64,000 nucleotides of DNA. It comes from Diphasiastrum complanatum. Its lineage: Eukaryota > Streptophyta > Lycopodiopsida > Lycopodiales > Lycopodiaceae. Location of the stretch: NCBI GenBank assembly GCA_029204225.1, contig CM055096.1, forward strand, positions 46,697,079 to 46,761,078, read 5' to 3'. A model generated the notes under the pieces. It worked only from the letters and a program-made list of their open reading frames with translations. It searched no databases and was not told where the DNA came from. Below are positions 1-12,995 of the stretch, piece after piece; the stretch's first letter is position 1, and each line of letters starts with the position of its first letter. The translations under genes were made by a program, and so were the position numbers.

Positions 1-1641
1 GCGGCTAATAAACGAGGCGGCGGCTTTAAAGACAGATCGTGAGCCTAAATATTCAAATTGCAACAAGACTTGGGCTTGCCTGGAAGGGGAATCGTGAGCC
101 TGAAAATTCAACTTGCAAAAAGACCTAGGCTTGCCCGGAACCTCCTGAGCACTGCTACGAAGCTCTTGAAAGCAGATTCATGAGCTTTTGATTGTGGAAG
201 GGATTCCCTCTCATTCCTCATTTTGAGCAGCAGAACCAAATCCTGAGTATGCTAATTCAATATTTGAAAAACAGAAAGAAAAAAAAAATTATGGGCTATC
301 TTTGGCTAGAAGGCACCTATTTTGGCCATCCTTGGGCCAAAATGACCCCTGCAACTGGCTGCTCAGTGTTAGTGGGTAGAGCAACGTCACAAAGCAGGAG
401 AAATGCGTTTCGGAGAGTTTTCATCGCCATTCTATCGAGCGGAGTGCGGGTGACCCCCACTTATCAAAAATTTTATCGACAAGGTCTTAAATCTGAAACA
501 AAAAACATTGGTTAACACTAGAGTTGTTTTCACCACATTTTTGTGCGCGTGCACACAAAAGTGTGCATAAAATTCTTGGTCACTTGATGAGACATAACAT
601 GCATTCAAATGATTGAACTTCAATCTTTCAATTTTATGTGGAACTAGACTTGACTCTTCATTGTGTTATTGGAAGACTTAAATTTTTTTTCTATCAATTG
701 ATGGCAATTTGCACCCAAAAAACTTCAATAAAGGATTTTGTAAAGTAGATAGCCAAAGAAAGGGTGATATAAGACACCTCCAAAATAGTTGAAACTTTTA
801 AGCACCTTTCAATAATTTTTTGTACTTTTCAACACTTGGCATGGGTGACTTTAGATGCACATAGGCTATCCCTACATAGCTCCAGATTGAAAAAAATTTG
901 AGAGACATGTTTCTATGGCCATATAATACTTTTTAAAGTAGACAAACCAAAAAAATATTGTTAAAATCATGGTATTATACACTCATATATGATATTTCCA
1001 GTTTTGGTGATTTTTATCAGCACTTAAAAGGATAACTTTGAATGCACGTATCTATCTCTATAGATCTCCAAATTCAAAAATTTTTTAATACTGAGAATAA
1101 TAGTAACTTACAGGGAATAAGCTAATATAAATATCAATTTTGCGTAATTCCATTTTGAAGAGCCATCAGTAGATAAGTTGCGTTAGGCCCCAAGTATGGC
1201 ACCCTGCGTGCATAAGTCCAACTTGTGGTGCCATTAGTCACTAGGGGGCAGGAAACCAATTTTTGCAAATCTCAAGGTTTGAACTTAGATTTAAAAAAGT
1301 ATGCAAAAGTCAATGTCAAGATTCTAAAAAAAAACTTGCATTTTAAATTGAGACTTGAAATTCCTATTCCCATAAGTAAGTGTGGAAAGGACACTCCACA
1401 AGCTTCTATAAAGAGAAGCCCTTTCTATGTAATTTGGATCCTTAACTTAATGCAAGAGAGCTAAGTGCTACCATTTTGGGTCCACTTGTGCTAATTTTGG
1501 AGTGTGGCTTTATGCTGATTGCTTTTGTTTCTAAGTTCTTGCATTGTAGCCCATGTTAGCATATGTGCTAAATCATTATGTGTTTCTAATTTAGTGGAGT
1601 TTTTTAAGAGTTTGTGGAAGAGTGTATGAGTGAGTAGACAG

Positions 1642-1644
<3 letters not shown>
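1..1644. other. Intergenic, no gene recognised
   Basis: AT-rich DNA with only short open frames that lack recognisable domains or intron structure. I see no LTR, PBS or conserved coding motif. It may be old, unrecognisable repeat sequence. Confidence 0.5.

Positions 1645-1701
<57 letters not shown>
1645..1701. repeat. (AG)n microsatellite
   Basis: About 28 uninterrupted AG dinucleotides, seen directly. The Leu/Ser-rich reading frame on the minus strand across it is a by-product of the repeat. Confidence 0.97.
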
Positions 1702-1705
<4 letters not shown>

Positions 1706-2279
1706 GTGGAAGAGTGGGTTAGAATTAGTGTGGTTTTGGTTTTAAAGTTAGTACTATTTGGTTTTAGTTGTGTGTTCAAGGCATCTTGCTTGCAGTAGAA
1801 ATAGTGTTAATCCTTTTGTTTTGCATGCATCTTCAAGGCTCCTAGGTTTGAGCCCTACTTCTTGTGCTACAAATGACTTAGGAGGAGAAGGTGGAAGCCT
1901 TAAAAATCTTGACAACATTGTTGTCATTGCCAGGGAGCCAAATGCTTGCTAACTTTTGTTGTTTTCCTTTTTTTTCTACTTGCTTTGTTGTAGGGACTGG
2001 TCACTAGTTTTTACTGGTTACTTTGCAAAAAAGATTTATGACTATTATGCTTGTGGTTTGGGTGTTTTGAGCATATGTATGTGAGGAACTACTATCATTC
2101 CCCCACAAGACAATGCAAAAAACAGCCTTCAAACTAATTTTTAAACCATCATGAATCTGACTGTAGCAACTTCACAAAACTGCCAAACAGGGTCTTGAAT
2201 CCCCAACTGATGTTTAGAGGCCTAAATCTTGACAACTTGCCTCACCCTCTTACCTGAAGATAAAATAGAGTTTGAACTA
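1702..2279. other. Intergenic, no gene recognised
   Basis: No supportable feature. A stretch near 1845-1860 resembles a pol III B box, but no A box lies at the right distance upstream. Confidence 0.4.
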
Positions 2280-3510
2280 CCATCTATCAGAGGGGCGAGC
2301 CTAAACAATAAAATCTGAAGATTTTACTCAAAAAAACACCCTGGACATGTTTTGGTTCCCCAGAGCTCCAAAACTACTCAGCTTGGCTCGCTTATCTCAT
2401 ATTAGAGAGACGATTACTTGCTGAAGACTATATCAAAAGGGCGAGCCAAGATCTTGCACCATTCCCGAGATATTTGCCCTCAAAGTTTTTGAGAAACTTG
2501 CCTCTACAGTCTCAGTAAAAACCCATCTTGGCTCGCCTCCTTCACCATTGATAGATCTCATTGAGCCTAGTACATTGTCCAGAGGGCGAACCAAGAGCCC
2601 AAGTACTCATCATTCTACATTTGATTTTTGCACTTTTTGGGATCCCAAACAACCTGTTAACTGGGATTCAAGAATTGTACAATCCCAAAGTGTCATATCT
2701 CATTGTTCTCTCAAGGTCTTGGTTCGCCTCTTTGCAGGTGACATCCTCTACTTGTGAAGAAGCTAATTTGAGTCACGAGAATCAAGATACCTATCGGATT
2801 AGTCGGAAACAAAGAAAATCCAAAATTTACTATTTTTGGCCTACAGGCTTCAATTTTTAATATTTTGACTCGTCTCTTTCAGATCTGAGAGATCTAAGCA
2901 CATCTTGACATCCCCATAAGGGTGAGCCATACCTCCCAAAGGATCCATAGATTTGGACTTTTTTCACTCCCAACTTCCTACAATCCCAAAATCACCCCAA
3001 GACTCCAAAATTTGATATCTTGACTCCCCCCTTGGGCATAACCTACATCCATCCACCCTTTATCACTAGCCAAAGAGGAGATCCAAAAATCTCAACCTAT
3101 CTCTAACCATCAAACTTTTTGTTTTCACCTAGCTACATTCTTGGAATTGCCTTCCCATTTTGGGATCCCAAATTTGCAAGACCTTTTGTATCCCAAATCT
3201 ACAATCCCCAATTTTCCAATTTTCCATATTCACATTTCCCATTCCCATCTTAAATCCCTCGATTTGCTTCCCTTATTCACTCTTAATCCTGGAATCCCCA
3301 ATTCCACCTCCCCATATCTCATTCCCCAATTCCATCTTCCAAAGCTTACATTCGTACATTCCCAATCTTACATTCCCGGAGTTTGAATTCTTGGATCCCC
3401 AAACAAGATATTTTTCTAAGCTGCGAACTTAGACAATATATCTTGTTGGATGCAACTAAGATCAGGTTGAAAGACTAGATCTAGGATCTCGAGAGAGGAA
3501 GAAAGTTCGC
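2280..3510 (+). repeat. Probable 5' LTR/leader of a gypsy retrotransposon
   Basis: The segment precedes the gypsy gag and carries repeated GCGAGCC(A)AGAT words in both orientations (for example 2440-2455 and, as ATCTTGGCTCGCC, 2524-2537). The phrase ATCTTGG(C/T)TCGCCT followed by TCACCATTGAT recurs at about 13810-13833, on the other side of the copia insertion. That supports a long, diverged LTR pair. I did not find a clear primer-binding site, so the LTR/leader boundary is undefined. Confidence 0.5.
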
Positions 3511-4631
3511 TTGGGGACCAGGAACCATCAACTAGCCATCCCCAACTCCAGAATCTCCAAGAGCAGTTCGACATGGCTGCCAATAATCCAAACCTACCTC
3601 AAGAGAATCCAATACCACCTGAGGCACCAGGAGCCCAACCCATTAGCCTTTGTTGTACCATTACCTGGAGCCATTCCACATAATCGACGAGCTCCTAGAC
3701 TCGATCTGCCACGATACGATGGTACTACCGACCCAGCATGCTACCTTCAGATTTATGAGAAAGCATGTGAAGTCTTTGGAGAGACAACTCCAGAAGAACT
3801 GCAACTCTTTAGTATGACTCTCACTGATGCCGCTCGTGAGTGGTATTTCAACCTTGAGCGTCACAAACGAAACGAGTGGGAATCACTCAAGGAATCCTTC
3901 GTTAAGAGGTTCAAATCATCCAGATTCCTTGAAAGCCCATTAGTAAGATCAAAATGAGAAAGGATGAGAGGGCACGCAATTACATCAAACGACTCAAACG
4001 TCTTAAGACTAAATGCCCTACCCACTTAGCACCTGATCAGGCTGTGCTCATATGGTTCATGGCTGGCCTCCCGAAATCTATCCGGCGTGAACTTAGACCT
4101 CCAGAATCCTATGCTACCTTACGTGATGCTATGGATGATGCCATCCGCGAAGAGGATGAAGGCTCCGATGAAGAATATGAATTTCAACGTTCGCGAGCCA
4201 TTGTATCTAACCAAAGCCATAGATCTCAAGGTGAAGGATCCTCTACTGATGTTGCCACACAATTATTGTTACAGCAACTTGAAACCATGAATAAAATCCA
4301 CCAGGCACAGATGGATAAGATATCCAAAGATTTTGAACAAAAATTGAAAAATAGCACACCACAAGGGCCTATTGTCAACCAATTTTCCAAGCGTGATAAT
4401 GTTTGGTGTCCCACATGCCAACAAAATTACACGGCGAACGAATGTCCACAGAATAGACAGATAGCCCAAAGGTTTTGCATCTTTTGCAACACCAACAATC
4501 ATGATACATCTACTTGTATCTACAATCCAAGAATACAAGTCGTTGCACGACAATACCAGTGGAGGATGCAACAACAGGGTCCCCAAATTACCAAAGGCCC
4601 ACATTCCAACAAGCACCCCAACAATGCTTAG
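3511..4631 (+). pseudogene. Ty3/gypsy gag (capsid part), frame-broken
   Basis: Two overlapping frames (3511-3957 and 3954-4631) make a continuous retrotransposon Gag-like reading. The first has the typical P(R)YDGTTDP start of the capsid domain and REWYFNLE followed by W..L...F..RF, the plant gypsy gag signature. The second continues with YIKRLKRL and an acidic/Gln-rich region, ending in two Cys clusters (CPTCQQN, CIFCNTNN). The frame change at about 3955 and later stops make it non-functional. Gag would form the virus-like particle. Downstream are zinc knuckles, protease and RT in the same strand, the normal gypsy order. Confidence 0.8.
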
Positions 4632-5527
4632 CACTACCTGGACCGAATAACGCACCACCAGCCTTAGTAGTGCGACATCCTGGGCCTAAGATGAACTGTC
4701 AAATCATTCCAGCAAACCTTGCTGCCACAAGTCATGATCCTCAACCTCAGCTAGAGTTCAGCCTTGAGAATGTCTATAGGCCTGAGGATCAAGGGTTCCC
4801 CTGTTTTTACTCAGATGGAACTGAAGCTTCTATTGATCCTTTATTTACCACACAATAATGTTTCTATGGAAATAGAGCACCTATCCAATGTTATGGTTGT
4901 GGAGAGAACCACCGCATCGCCAAGTGCCCATATAAAGGCACCTACACACCTATCTGTAGGGAATGTGGCCATGGCCATTTCTATAAAGATTGCCCATCCC
5001 AACCAGTAGAGTCGCAAGTTGACGCACCTGTCAACCTTGCAACTATTGTACATGATAGGAGAGCGAAATCCACAAAACCAGAAGCCCCTGCTGTCTACGT
5101 TCAGACACGTGCCCAACACTTGAAAGAGTCCCTAGTGGTAGAGAGAATTTTGAACGAGGAGCATAGTCAACCTCATACTATAAGCCATTACGCTAAGTCC
5201 ACTAGACCAGGAGAATATCCGAACCCGAAAAAGAAAAAGTGGATACAAGAGAAGCAAGCTAAGGCCCCTATTGGTGATCTCAATTAGCCAATAGAACCTA
5301 TGGATTCGTCTATACACTCGGACCAAGCTGTGAATGCTACTACCTCAACCATGAACCAGGAAGGACTTATCCAACCTGAGTTTGATGAAGAACCCTTCGC
5401 CTCCCTAGAACCAGAAGGGAGTGGGACCGAAGCCTTAACTGCTTTATTGTCCAGTCATGTCACCCTGCCCTTAGGTGATGTCTTGAAGAATTCCAAACCC
5501 CTACGCCAAGCCTTAATTGTCTGGTAA
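4632..5527 (+). pseudogene. Gypsy gag C-terminus with zinc knuckles, broken
   Basis: Between 4880 and 5286 one frame reads through CYGCGENHRIAKC and then CRECGHGHFYKDC, two CCHC-like nucleic-acid-binding knuckles, followed by a Lys-rich stretch and a stop near 5286. A further open frame (5300-5527) has no recognisable domain. Several stops separate the pieces, so this is decayed coding sequence linking gag to the protease. Confidence 0.65.
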
Positions 5528-5589
5528 GGAGATAAAAATACACCTACAGGATCCTCCGCGAATGGAGAGAGTGATGATGACCAGTTCGT

Positions 5590-7566
5590 AATGGCCATTG
5601 GTGCTACTTGGGAAAATGAGAAAAGTAATGTTACCCTACCTGTTCGGCACAAGAACCTCCCTTCAGTAGCTGTTGTTATTGATGGTGGTTCAGGTGTAAA
5701 CATCATGTCATCACACATATATCGATAGTGGGGGCTAGTACCTTAAAGCCTACATGTTTTCTATAAAACTTGCTGATCATAGCTGTGTCAAACCCATGGG
5801 AATTGTCAAAAATGTACATGTGAAGGTCGTTGATCTTCGCTTTGTCATTAACTTCACAGTCTTAGATCTTCCGAAAACAACTTCATCTTACCGACTTCTG
5901 TTAGGAAGGCCCTGGCTAAAGTTAGCCAAAGTAAGCCATGATTGGGGTACAAATCGTATCACATTGGAGACTCGGGATCGAGCCGTCAGAGTCGATCCAA
6001 ATACCTGGACCATTAAGCCTACAAGCCCGTTAAAAGAAACGACTTCGTCCACTACCGATCACACGATCGATCGAAATCTGAAGAAGCGCTACAAGCCATT
6101 GGAAATCCATCAAGATTCTGATACTGATATCATCAATTGGATTGATGCTCTTTGTAAAAGGATCTATCTCCTACTCCGAGAAGCCAATCAAGAGTCAAAA
6201 CCTGCAAACCCAAAGCTTGTCACTCTTGATGATGAGATCAAAATCGAGGTGAACATGATCGAACTATCATGGCTTCCATTAGATCCACCCCCAGAACCTT
6301 GTGAAGAAGAACTTCTTCCTTGGTGCTCAGTACTCACCTTGGAAGATAATGTGGGATATTCTGACAAACAAGCATTATCTTACTTTGATGATCCCCAACA
6401 TTATGGAGAAAGACAACTACCAGAAGACGTCCCTAAAATCCCATCGCTGGCTAAGGTCTCTAAAGAGCCTCGCCCCACAAGTGTGTATCAATACCGGGTC
6501 AAGATAAGCCAATGGGACAATCCAGTAGATGAAGCCATAACCAGTGTGGACACCACGTTGTGGGACCCCCTTGAGAAGACAGTTTTTCCCTCAAACCCTC
6601 CTATCTGCTCGTGCTCTGTCAATATGGTGGCAGTGAAGAAACCAACTTCCAAAATGCTTGCTAATCTGAAGGGAAAAGCTAATATGGGTTGTGATCGTCC
6701 ACAACTCATGAATACCAAAATTCAACCGATAGATGTTGCATCTAAGGTCTCAAAAAGAGTCTCGACAACATCCACTTCTCCATCCCAAAATCAGGAACTA
6801 AGACATGATTCAGAATCGACGGCTGAGCCTTTGCACAATGTACCAGTATACTTTCAAGACTATACCTTAGATGATGTGATCGTTGCTATGCCCCAAGCCC
6901 AGTGGGGAACCGACTTGAATGAACCACCTGAAAATTCTTGTTCGTATGAGGGTCCTATGAAAGTCCGACCTCTAGATCTAGCCGATTCTGGAGAAGGTGA
7001 GAAGATATTCTATGTAGGTGAACAACTTACTACTGAAGAACTATCCAATCTAAGAGACCTCCTACGAGAATACCGTGATTGTTTTGCATGGTCCTACAAG
7101 GATCTGAAGGGAATACCACCTGAAGTAGTGCAACACACCATTTCATTAGTCAATGGTGCCGAACCGAAAGTGAGTCGACCTTATCGCTGCAACTCCCATT
7201 ACTCTGAATTGATTCAACAAGAGTTGGAAAAGTTACTAGAAGCTGGATTCATATATGAGATTGAGCATACCGGCTGGGTATCCCCAATTGTGATTGTGCC
7301 TAAAAAGAACGGGAAACTACGCATTTGTGTAGACCTCAAGAAACTTAACGTAGTCACAAAGAAGGACCACTTTCCCCTGCCTTTTACCGAAGGAGTGCTC
7401 GAACGAATAGCAGGAGAAGAGGCCTATAGTTTTCTCGACAGATTCAGTGGGTATAACCAAGTGCAAATAGCACCTGAAGACCAGCATAAAACTACCTTTG
7501 CAACCGCATGGGGGACATGACATCATGGTTTGCCCCTTTGATATTTTGCACATCTTTCCATGCTAA
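5590..7566 (+). pseudogene. Gypsy pol: protease and truncated reverse transcriptase
   Basis: A retropepsin-like motif VVIDGGSGVNIMSS (about 5660-5715) is followed, after a frame change, by a 588-residue frame (5754-7520). This begins with LLLGRPWL, the conserved end of plant gypsy protease, then a long linker, then reverse transcriptase: YRDCFAWSYKDLKGI, EAGFIYEIEHTGWVSP, VPKKNGKLRICVDL, SFLDRFSGYNQV. The RT stops before its catalytic YxDD box: the frame breaks at 7520 and the sequence is cut by the copia insertion at 7572. Beyond the copia element the RT does not resume, so the element had already lost the rest of pol. The DGG form of the active site and the domain order suggest the Tat/Athila side of plant gypsy elements; this is a family-level guess. 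Confidence 0.8.
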
Positions 7567-7571
7567 AACTA

Positions 7572-8253
7572 TGCAAAAATTATAGCAAATAAGGATCCTA
7601 AAACACTTGAAATGATGAGGAAAACAATAGATTATGATTTCATAAGATTAGCACAAGTTGAACCATCAAAATCCATCAAAAATCTATGCTTGAACCTCAC
7701 TAAATGGCCCAAATCCTTGAAGAAGGCTTCACACGTGTGAAAGTACGGCCTCCCACAGTCTGAGTACTGTACACCAGACCTACATTCAATCCTATAATCA
7801 TTAGTAATCACAAGTACTCAAACAATTATGAACATAGAGAGCAATTGCACCATTATGAGAGAAAAAACATGAAATTGCTTGATTGATTTTGGTGAGATAT
7901 CATCACCTATATATACATGATCCATCACGATTTTGGGCAGGTATGAGTAGCCCTAAACCTATCCCTAATGCTAATTTTGGTGAATCTTTCATCCCTACCA
8001 AGTTAGGGTTGGAATCTTGGAGATCCCTCAACAATGCAAAAATTACCAAAAATAGCTCCTATTTTTTCTCCCTTGTATCTAAGCATAATTTGGACTCCTT
8101 CCAAAGGTTCTAACACTTAGGTCTACTTGAGAGCATCCTTATGAATGGAATCCTATGCTATTTGACACGTGTGACAAGCCACATCATGACCATCTAACTA
8201 TTTACAAGTCATATGACCAAAACTAGTCAAGCTAGAATTGTGAATTTTTAACA
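7572..8253 (-). repeat. Copia 3' LTR
   Basis: 682 bp, direct repeat of 12996-13673. Starts TGCAAAAATTATAGC and ends TTTTTAACA. It holds ACACGTGTG G-box-like sites. It is five bases longer than the partner copy near 8130. Confidence 0.95.
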
Positions 8254-8267
8254 CTCCTCCTCACTAT
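8254..8267 (-). other. Polypurine tract
   Basis: On the minus strand the bases next to the 3' LTR read GTGAGGAGGAG, the plus-strand primer expected for an LTR element. Confidence 0.8.
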
Positions 8268-9659
8268 CTAGCTTGGTTCAATCATTGCTTTACTAATCAC
8301 TCTAAGTGATGATCTGAACTTCATAAAAGGTGTCTTTTGAAGTGGTTTAGTAAGTAGATCAGCTACACATTCATTGCTTGGAACATGCTCCAAAGCAATC
8401 TCCTTGGCTTGCACCATTTCTCTCACAAAATGATGGCATATCTCAATGTGCTTAGATCTTGCATGGAAGATTGGGTTAGATGCAAGGTGTTGGGCTGATA
8501 TATTGTCATTGTAGATGATTGGTGCCTCCTCTGAATCCATTATCTTTAGCTCCACCAATAATCTCTTGATCCAAAGTACCTCCTTTGTAGTGGTTGTCAA
8601 AGCTTTGTACTCGGCCTCGGTTGAAGATAGAGATATAGTTTCTTGCTTTTTTGAAAGCCACGAAACCACACCTTCTCCTATGAAAGTTGAATAGGCACTT
8701 GTTGATTTCCTATCCCTCTTTTCCCCTGCAAAATCTGAATCACTAAATGCATGAAGGTTAATCACATCTCCTCTATATAGAATCCCAAAATCCAATGTAC
8801 CCGAGATGTATCTTAGGATCCTCTTAGCCTTTTTCCAATGGATATTCAATGGATTTTGCATGGATTGGCTCAACCTACATACACTAAAGCTAAGATCTGG
8901 TCTAGTTATAGTGATCCACATTAAGGAACCTATAAGTTTCCTAAACAAAGTGATGTCCATGAAGGATCTTTCATCATCTTCATTTGGCACTTTTACATCT
9001 TGCTCCATTGGTGTGTCAACACTTTTGCATACTTCCACCTTAAACTTCTTCAAAAGACTTTGAGCATAGTTTACTTGACTTATAAAGATAAAATCAGACC
9101 CCCTAAGTACTTCTATGCCTAAGATAAAGTGAGGACACCCTAGATCTACCATCTTGAACTCTAAGGATAGATCTATCTTGATTTTTTCAATACCATCAAC
9201 ACTATTTCCACTAATGATGATGTCATCTACATAAATGAGTAAAAGTACAATACCAACATCATCAAACTTAATGTAAATAGTGGGATCATATTCACTTTGA
9301 ACAAAAGAAAGTGAAATAAGATAGCAATGTAGTCTTGAATTCCAAGATCTCGAGGCTTGCTTCAAGCCATAGATGCTTCTTTGGAGATGGCATACTTTGT
9401 TCTCCATTCCATGCTTGATGAACCCTTGTGGCTGCTCCATATAGATATCCTCTTCCAAAAAACCATTCAAGAAAGCATTAGAGACATCCATTTGACATAG
9501 AATCCATCCAGAATGTGATGCAAGTGCAATGATTAGCCTTATTGTGACCATCTTGGCCACAGGTGCAAAAGTTTCCTCATAGTCTATCCCTTTCTCTTGA
9601 GCATAACCTTTTGCAACTAATCTTGCTTTATGTTTGTTAACACTCCCATTTGCATTCAA
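8268..9659 (-). pseudogene. Copia reverse transcriptase and RNase H
   Basis: A 463-residue frame holds most of RT and all of RNase H. Visible RT motifs are KARLVAKGYAQ, ETFAPVAKM, QMDVSNAFLNG, SIYGLKQASR and the catalytic LIYVDDIIISG (about 9218-9245). RNase H follows with SDSDFAGEKRDRKSTS, WLSKKQETISLSSTEAEY and the terminal LLTKPL. The frame ends in a stop just before the polypurine tract. The start of RT lies in another frame (9656-9880), so one frameshift separates them. The domains themselves look uneroded, in line with the young LTRs. Confidence 0.92.
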
Positions 9660-10263
9660 CTTAAGCTTGAAGACCCACTTGCGGATCCTATTACATTCCT
9701 TTGAGGTCTCTCAACAAGCAACCAAGTTTCATTCTCAATCAAGGCATCATACTCATCCAACATAGCTTTATACCATTCTTTGGAGTTCAATGCATCTTCA
9801 ACATTAGATGGTTCTTCAAAACTAGATAAAGCATCAACTTTTTGTCCTTTGCCTTGATATGTGAGCCTTGATGGCTCCACTTTTGCCCTTGAAGATCTCC
9901 TTGTGTGATAGGTGGGTTTGGTGCTTGCTCCTCCATGAGCTCCTCCTCAAAACCAAGATCTTGCTCCTCGGCCATCTTCTTCTTGATTGTTGGAGCACTT
10001 GAGCCTTCTTCAAGCATATGCATATGATGTTCATCAAAGATGACATCTCTTGAAACAACAAATTTGTTTAAGGATGGGAGATAGACTTTGTAGCCCTTGC
10101 TTGAGCTTGCATATCCAAGCATGATCCCTCTTGTGGAAGATGGATCCTCCTTGGTTCTTGTTTCCAATGGCACATGCACATAACATATACACCCAAAAAC
10201 TTTCAAGTGATTAAGATTGGGTTTCTTTCCATACAACATCTCATAAAGGAGTTTTGTCTTCAA
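9656..10263 (-). pseudogene. Copia pol linker: integrase tail to RT start
   Basis: Two overlapping frames bridge integrase and RT. 9787-10263 carries LYGKKPNLNHLKVFGC and GIMLGYASSSKGYKVYL, the integrase C-terminal part of copia elements, then an acidic linker. 9656-9880 carries the RT lead-in (AMLDEYDALIENETWLLVERP). Frame changes at both ends mark mutations. Confidence 0.85.
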
Positions 10264-11641
10264 TTGCTTTGCAAGACACCCTATTCATCAAGTAGTTTGC
10301 ACATACAAGAGACTCACCCCAAAAGGATTTGGGCAAACAAGCATCTAATCTTAAAGCCTTAGAACATTCACATAATGTTCTATTCCTTCTTTCAGCAAAT
10401 CCATTTTGTTGAGGAGTGTAAGGACAAGAAGTCTCTTTCTTGATCCCTTCCTCCTCACAAAAGGCCTTGAACTCATTGGAGATGAATTCTCCACCATTGT
10501 CACTTCTAAGAATCTTGATGCTATGATTATGATGCTTTTCCACAAACAACTTGAACTTTACAAAAGTATCAAATACTTGAGACTTGAAGGAAAGTAAGAA
10601 CACCCAACAATATCTTGAGTAGTCATCAATGAAGGTTAAAAACATGGATGAACCTCCATTAGATTTGGTGCTAGCAATGTGCACATCCGAGTGTATGAGT
10701 TCAAGAGGATGAGATGACTTTGTGATGGAGTTAGGAAACACCTTCTTATGTGCCTTGGATAAGGCACAAGCTTCACAAACCTTGTCTTCCTTCCCAATAG
10801 ACCTTGGTAGGCCTAAAGCATACTCCTCCTTGATCATAGCCTCCATGGAACCCGAGTTGACATGTCCAAGTCTTTTGTGCCATAAAGTAAAAGTAGATAT
10901 CTTGCTCTTCTCGGCCAACATGACAACATTAGTATCCACAAATGCATCCAACTTATAAAGTTTGCCAAGTCTAGTGCCCTTAGCCACTATCTTACCCTTC
11001 TTCTTGATGAAACATTCATTTGAAGCAAAGTCAACATTGAAACCATTGTCTACCATTTGGCCAACACTTAGTAGATTCTTTGTTATTGTAGGAATGTACA
11101 AAACACCTTCTATGTTGATCTTTTTGGAAGATCCTAAGCAAAGGGGAATTCTACCAACTCCTTCAATCTTACAAGCTTCATCATTTGCTGTATAGATAGA
11201 CTTTATAGGTCCATCATAAGATAAGAGAGAAGAGAAAAACTCCCTTTTACTAGTCATGTGTGAACTAGCACCCGAGTCAATCCACCAAGGATCTTCTCCT
11301 TTGAAGCTTGTTGAAGAAAATATGGACATCATGAGAGAGTCCTCATGTGAACTCTCCTCCTCCTCCTCTTTGCTCATGTTGGCTTGGCTTTGATCTTGCT
11401 TCCTCTTGAAGCATTCTGAGGCATAATGCCCCATCTTGCTACAATAGTAGCACTTCACCTTTGATTTGTCCTTCTTGACTTTGGTGGTTGATGGAGATGC
11501 CTTTGAGGGTCCTTCTTGATCCTCAAGCTTTGTAGACTTCTTGAATGTTGATACTTTGCCTTTGGACTTGCCTTTGCCTTTGGTGAAGAGAGCTTGGTCA
11601 TCTCCACATTGGATGGAAAGCCTATCCATCCTCTCTTGCAT
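10241..11641 (-). pseudogene. Copia zinc knuckle, protease and integrase
   Basis: A 466-residue frame starts in gag's C-terminus with a CCHC knuckle (CYYCSKMGHYASEC), then the aspartic protease (WWIDSGASSHM), the pre-integrase zinc region (LWHKRLGHVN...CEACALSKA) and the integrase core with FIDDYSRYCWVF, ILRSDNGGEF and CPYTPQQNGFAERRNR, which hold the D,D,E catalytic residues. It ends by frameshift inside integrase at about 10250. Confidence 0.93.
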
Positions 11642-12216
11642 TTGGCTCCTTCTTGATTCCTAGACCATGAGTGTGCCTTGGAGTTCTTCAAGTATGGTAG
11701 CTTACCCATAATTGCATATCCCAGAACCAAATTGTCAAATTCAAAGCTTAGTCCATTCAATATGAGTTGAACAAGCTCTTCATCCTTGATAGGATCACCT
11801 ATAAAGGCTAGCTCTTTGTGCAATTCCTTTACTCTTAGGACAAAAGTATGTGCACTCTCTCCTTTCTTTTGATAGCTTCTATAGATTTGATTCTTCAAAG
11901 CTAACATTCTAGTTTGGTTCTTGGATTCATAGACCTTTTGCAAAGTCTCCCAAGCATCTTGAGCTGAAGTGCAATCTCCTACCTCTCTTATGAGTTCATT
12001 TGCAACATTCATTTTTATGCAATGTAGTGCAACATTGCACCTCTTGATGTATTTGGCTTTTTCTTGAGGATGAATAGGTTCACCCTCCTTACCATTTACA
12101 ATTTCCATCAGATCTTGCATGATCATGATAGATTCCATTCTAACTTTCCATATAGAATAGTTAGTTTTGTTGAGCCTTTCATTAGTATCCAAAAGATATG
12201 CATTTATAGGTGCCAT
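11455..12216 (-). pseudogene. Copia gag
   Basis: The start MAPINAYLLDTNERLNKTNY and the W(K)VRME pattern are typical of the UBN2-type copia gag, as are AWETLQKVYES and ESAHTFVLRVKELH. The gag frame slips at about 11690, after which the correct reading continues in the neighbouring frame toward the zinc knuckle. The start codon lies 780 bp from the primer-binding site, leaving a leader (12217-12983) without other coding content. Confidence 0.9.
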
Positions 12217-12982
12217 CTAGTCTCCTAATCAAGGACTTGACACAAATGAAGGTTACTTCTAATGATTTGATTGAAGGTCTATCTTATCCCACTTCTTAGG
12301 GACCTGAAAAGATCAGTAATAGACTTCCTATAAAGATCTAAGAATGATCTCTAACAAAATCAAATCATAGAATACTAGAAACAATGCACTTGCTTGATTG
12401 AAGTAGACAATACTAGTAGAATTGCCCCTCTTTCTATAAAGAACATTAAAGCTTCCAAATGATCTGATCAAGAGTGAATTTCAGCAAGCTAAATGGAACT
12501 TAATGAGGATGCAACACAATCTACTATCCAATCACAAGCAAAAAATGATCAAAATTGATGAAAAATTGATCTAATTTGGTGCATAAGTCAAGCAATGGTT
12601 GGACTGAACCTAAATAACTTTAGGAGGTGCCTACTACACCTTAGAAAAGCCTTGAAGAGTCCCAAAAACTCTGATATTCCCTCTCCTTGAATGCTAGAAA
12701 TCCTCCTCTATGAAATCACCTCCAAAACTCGCTTAGAAATCAATGCTTGGAGCAAGCAAAACTTGCTATCTTGGTAATGTGAATTGAATTCAACTTTGCC
12801 TCTGGTTTAAGACACCTAAACACCTGCAAATGAAGTCACACAACACCAATCTCCAATGTATTTGACTCACTTTGAGCTCTAGAATCAATACTAGATGCTA
12901 AGATCCAATCTACACAATATTTAGATCAAAAATTGTGATCAAATTGAATGAAAACCAAGGATTTAGCTCATTTCAACCTTTA

Positions 12983-12995
12983 GGCTCTGATACCA
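12983..12995 (-). other. Primer-binding site (tRNA-iMet)
   Basis: TGGTATCAGAGCC on the minus strand directly adjoins the 5' LTR, complementary to the 3' end of plant initiator tRNA-Met. Confidence 0.92.

Noticed and set aside
1591-1779. Leu/Ser-repeat protein
   Set aside because: Produced by the (AG)n microsatellite; no codon structure beyond the repeat.
1785-1950. Second tRNA-derived SINE
   Set aside because: A B-box-like TAGGTTTGAGCCC is present but no A box at the right distance and no target duplication.
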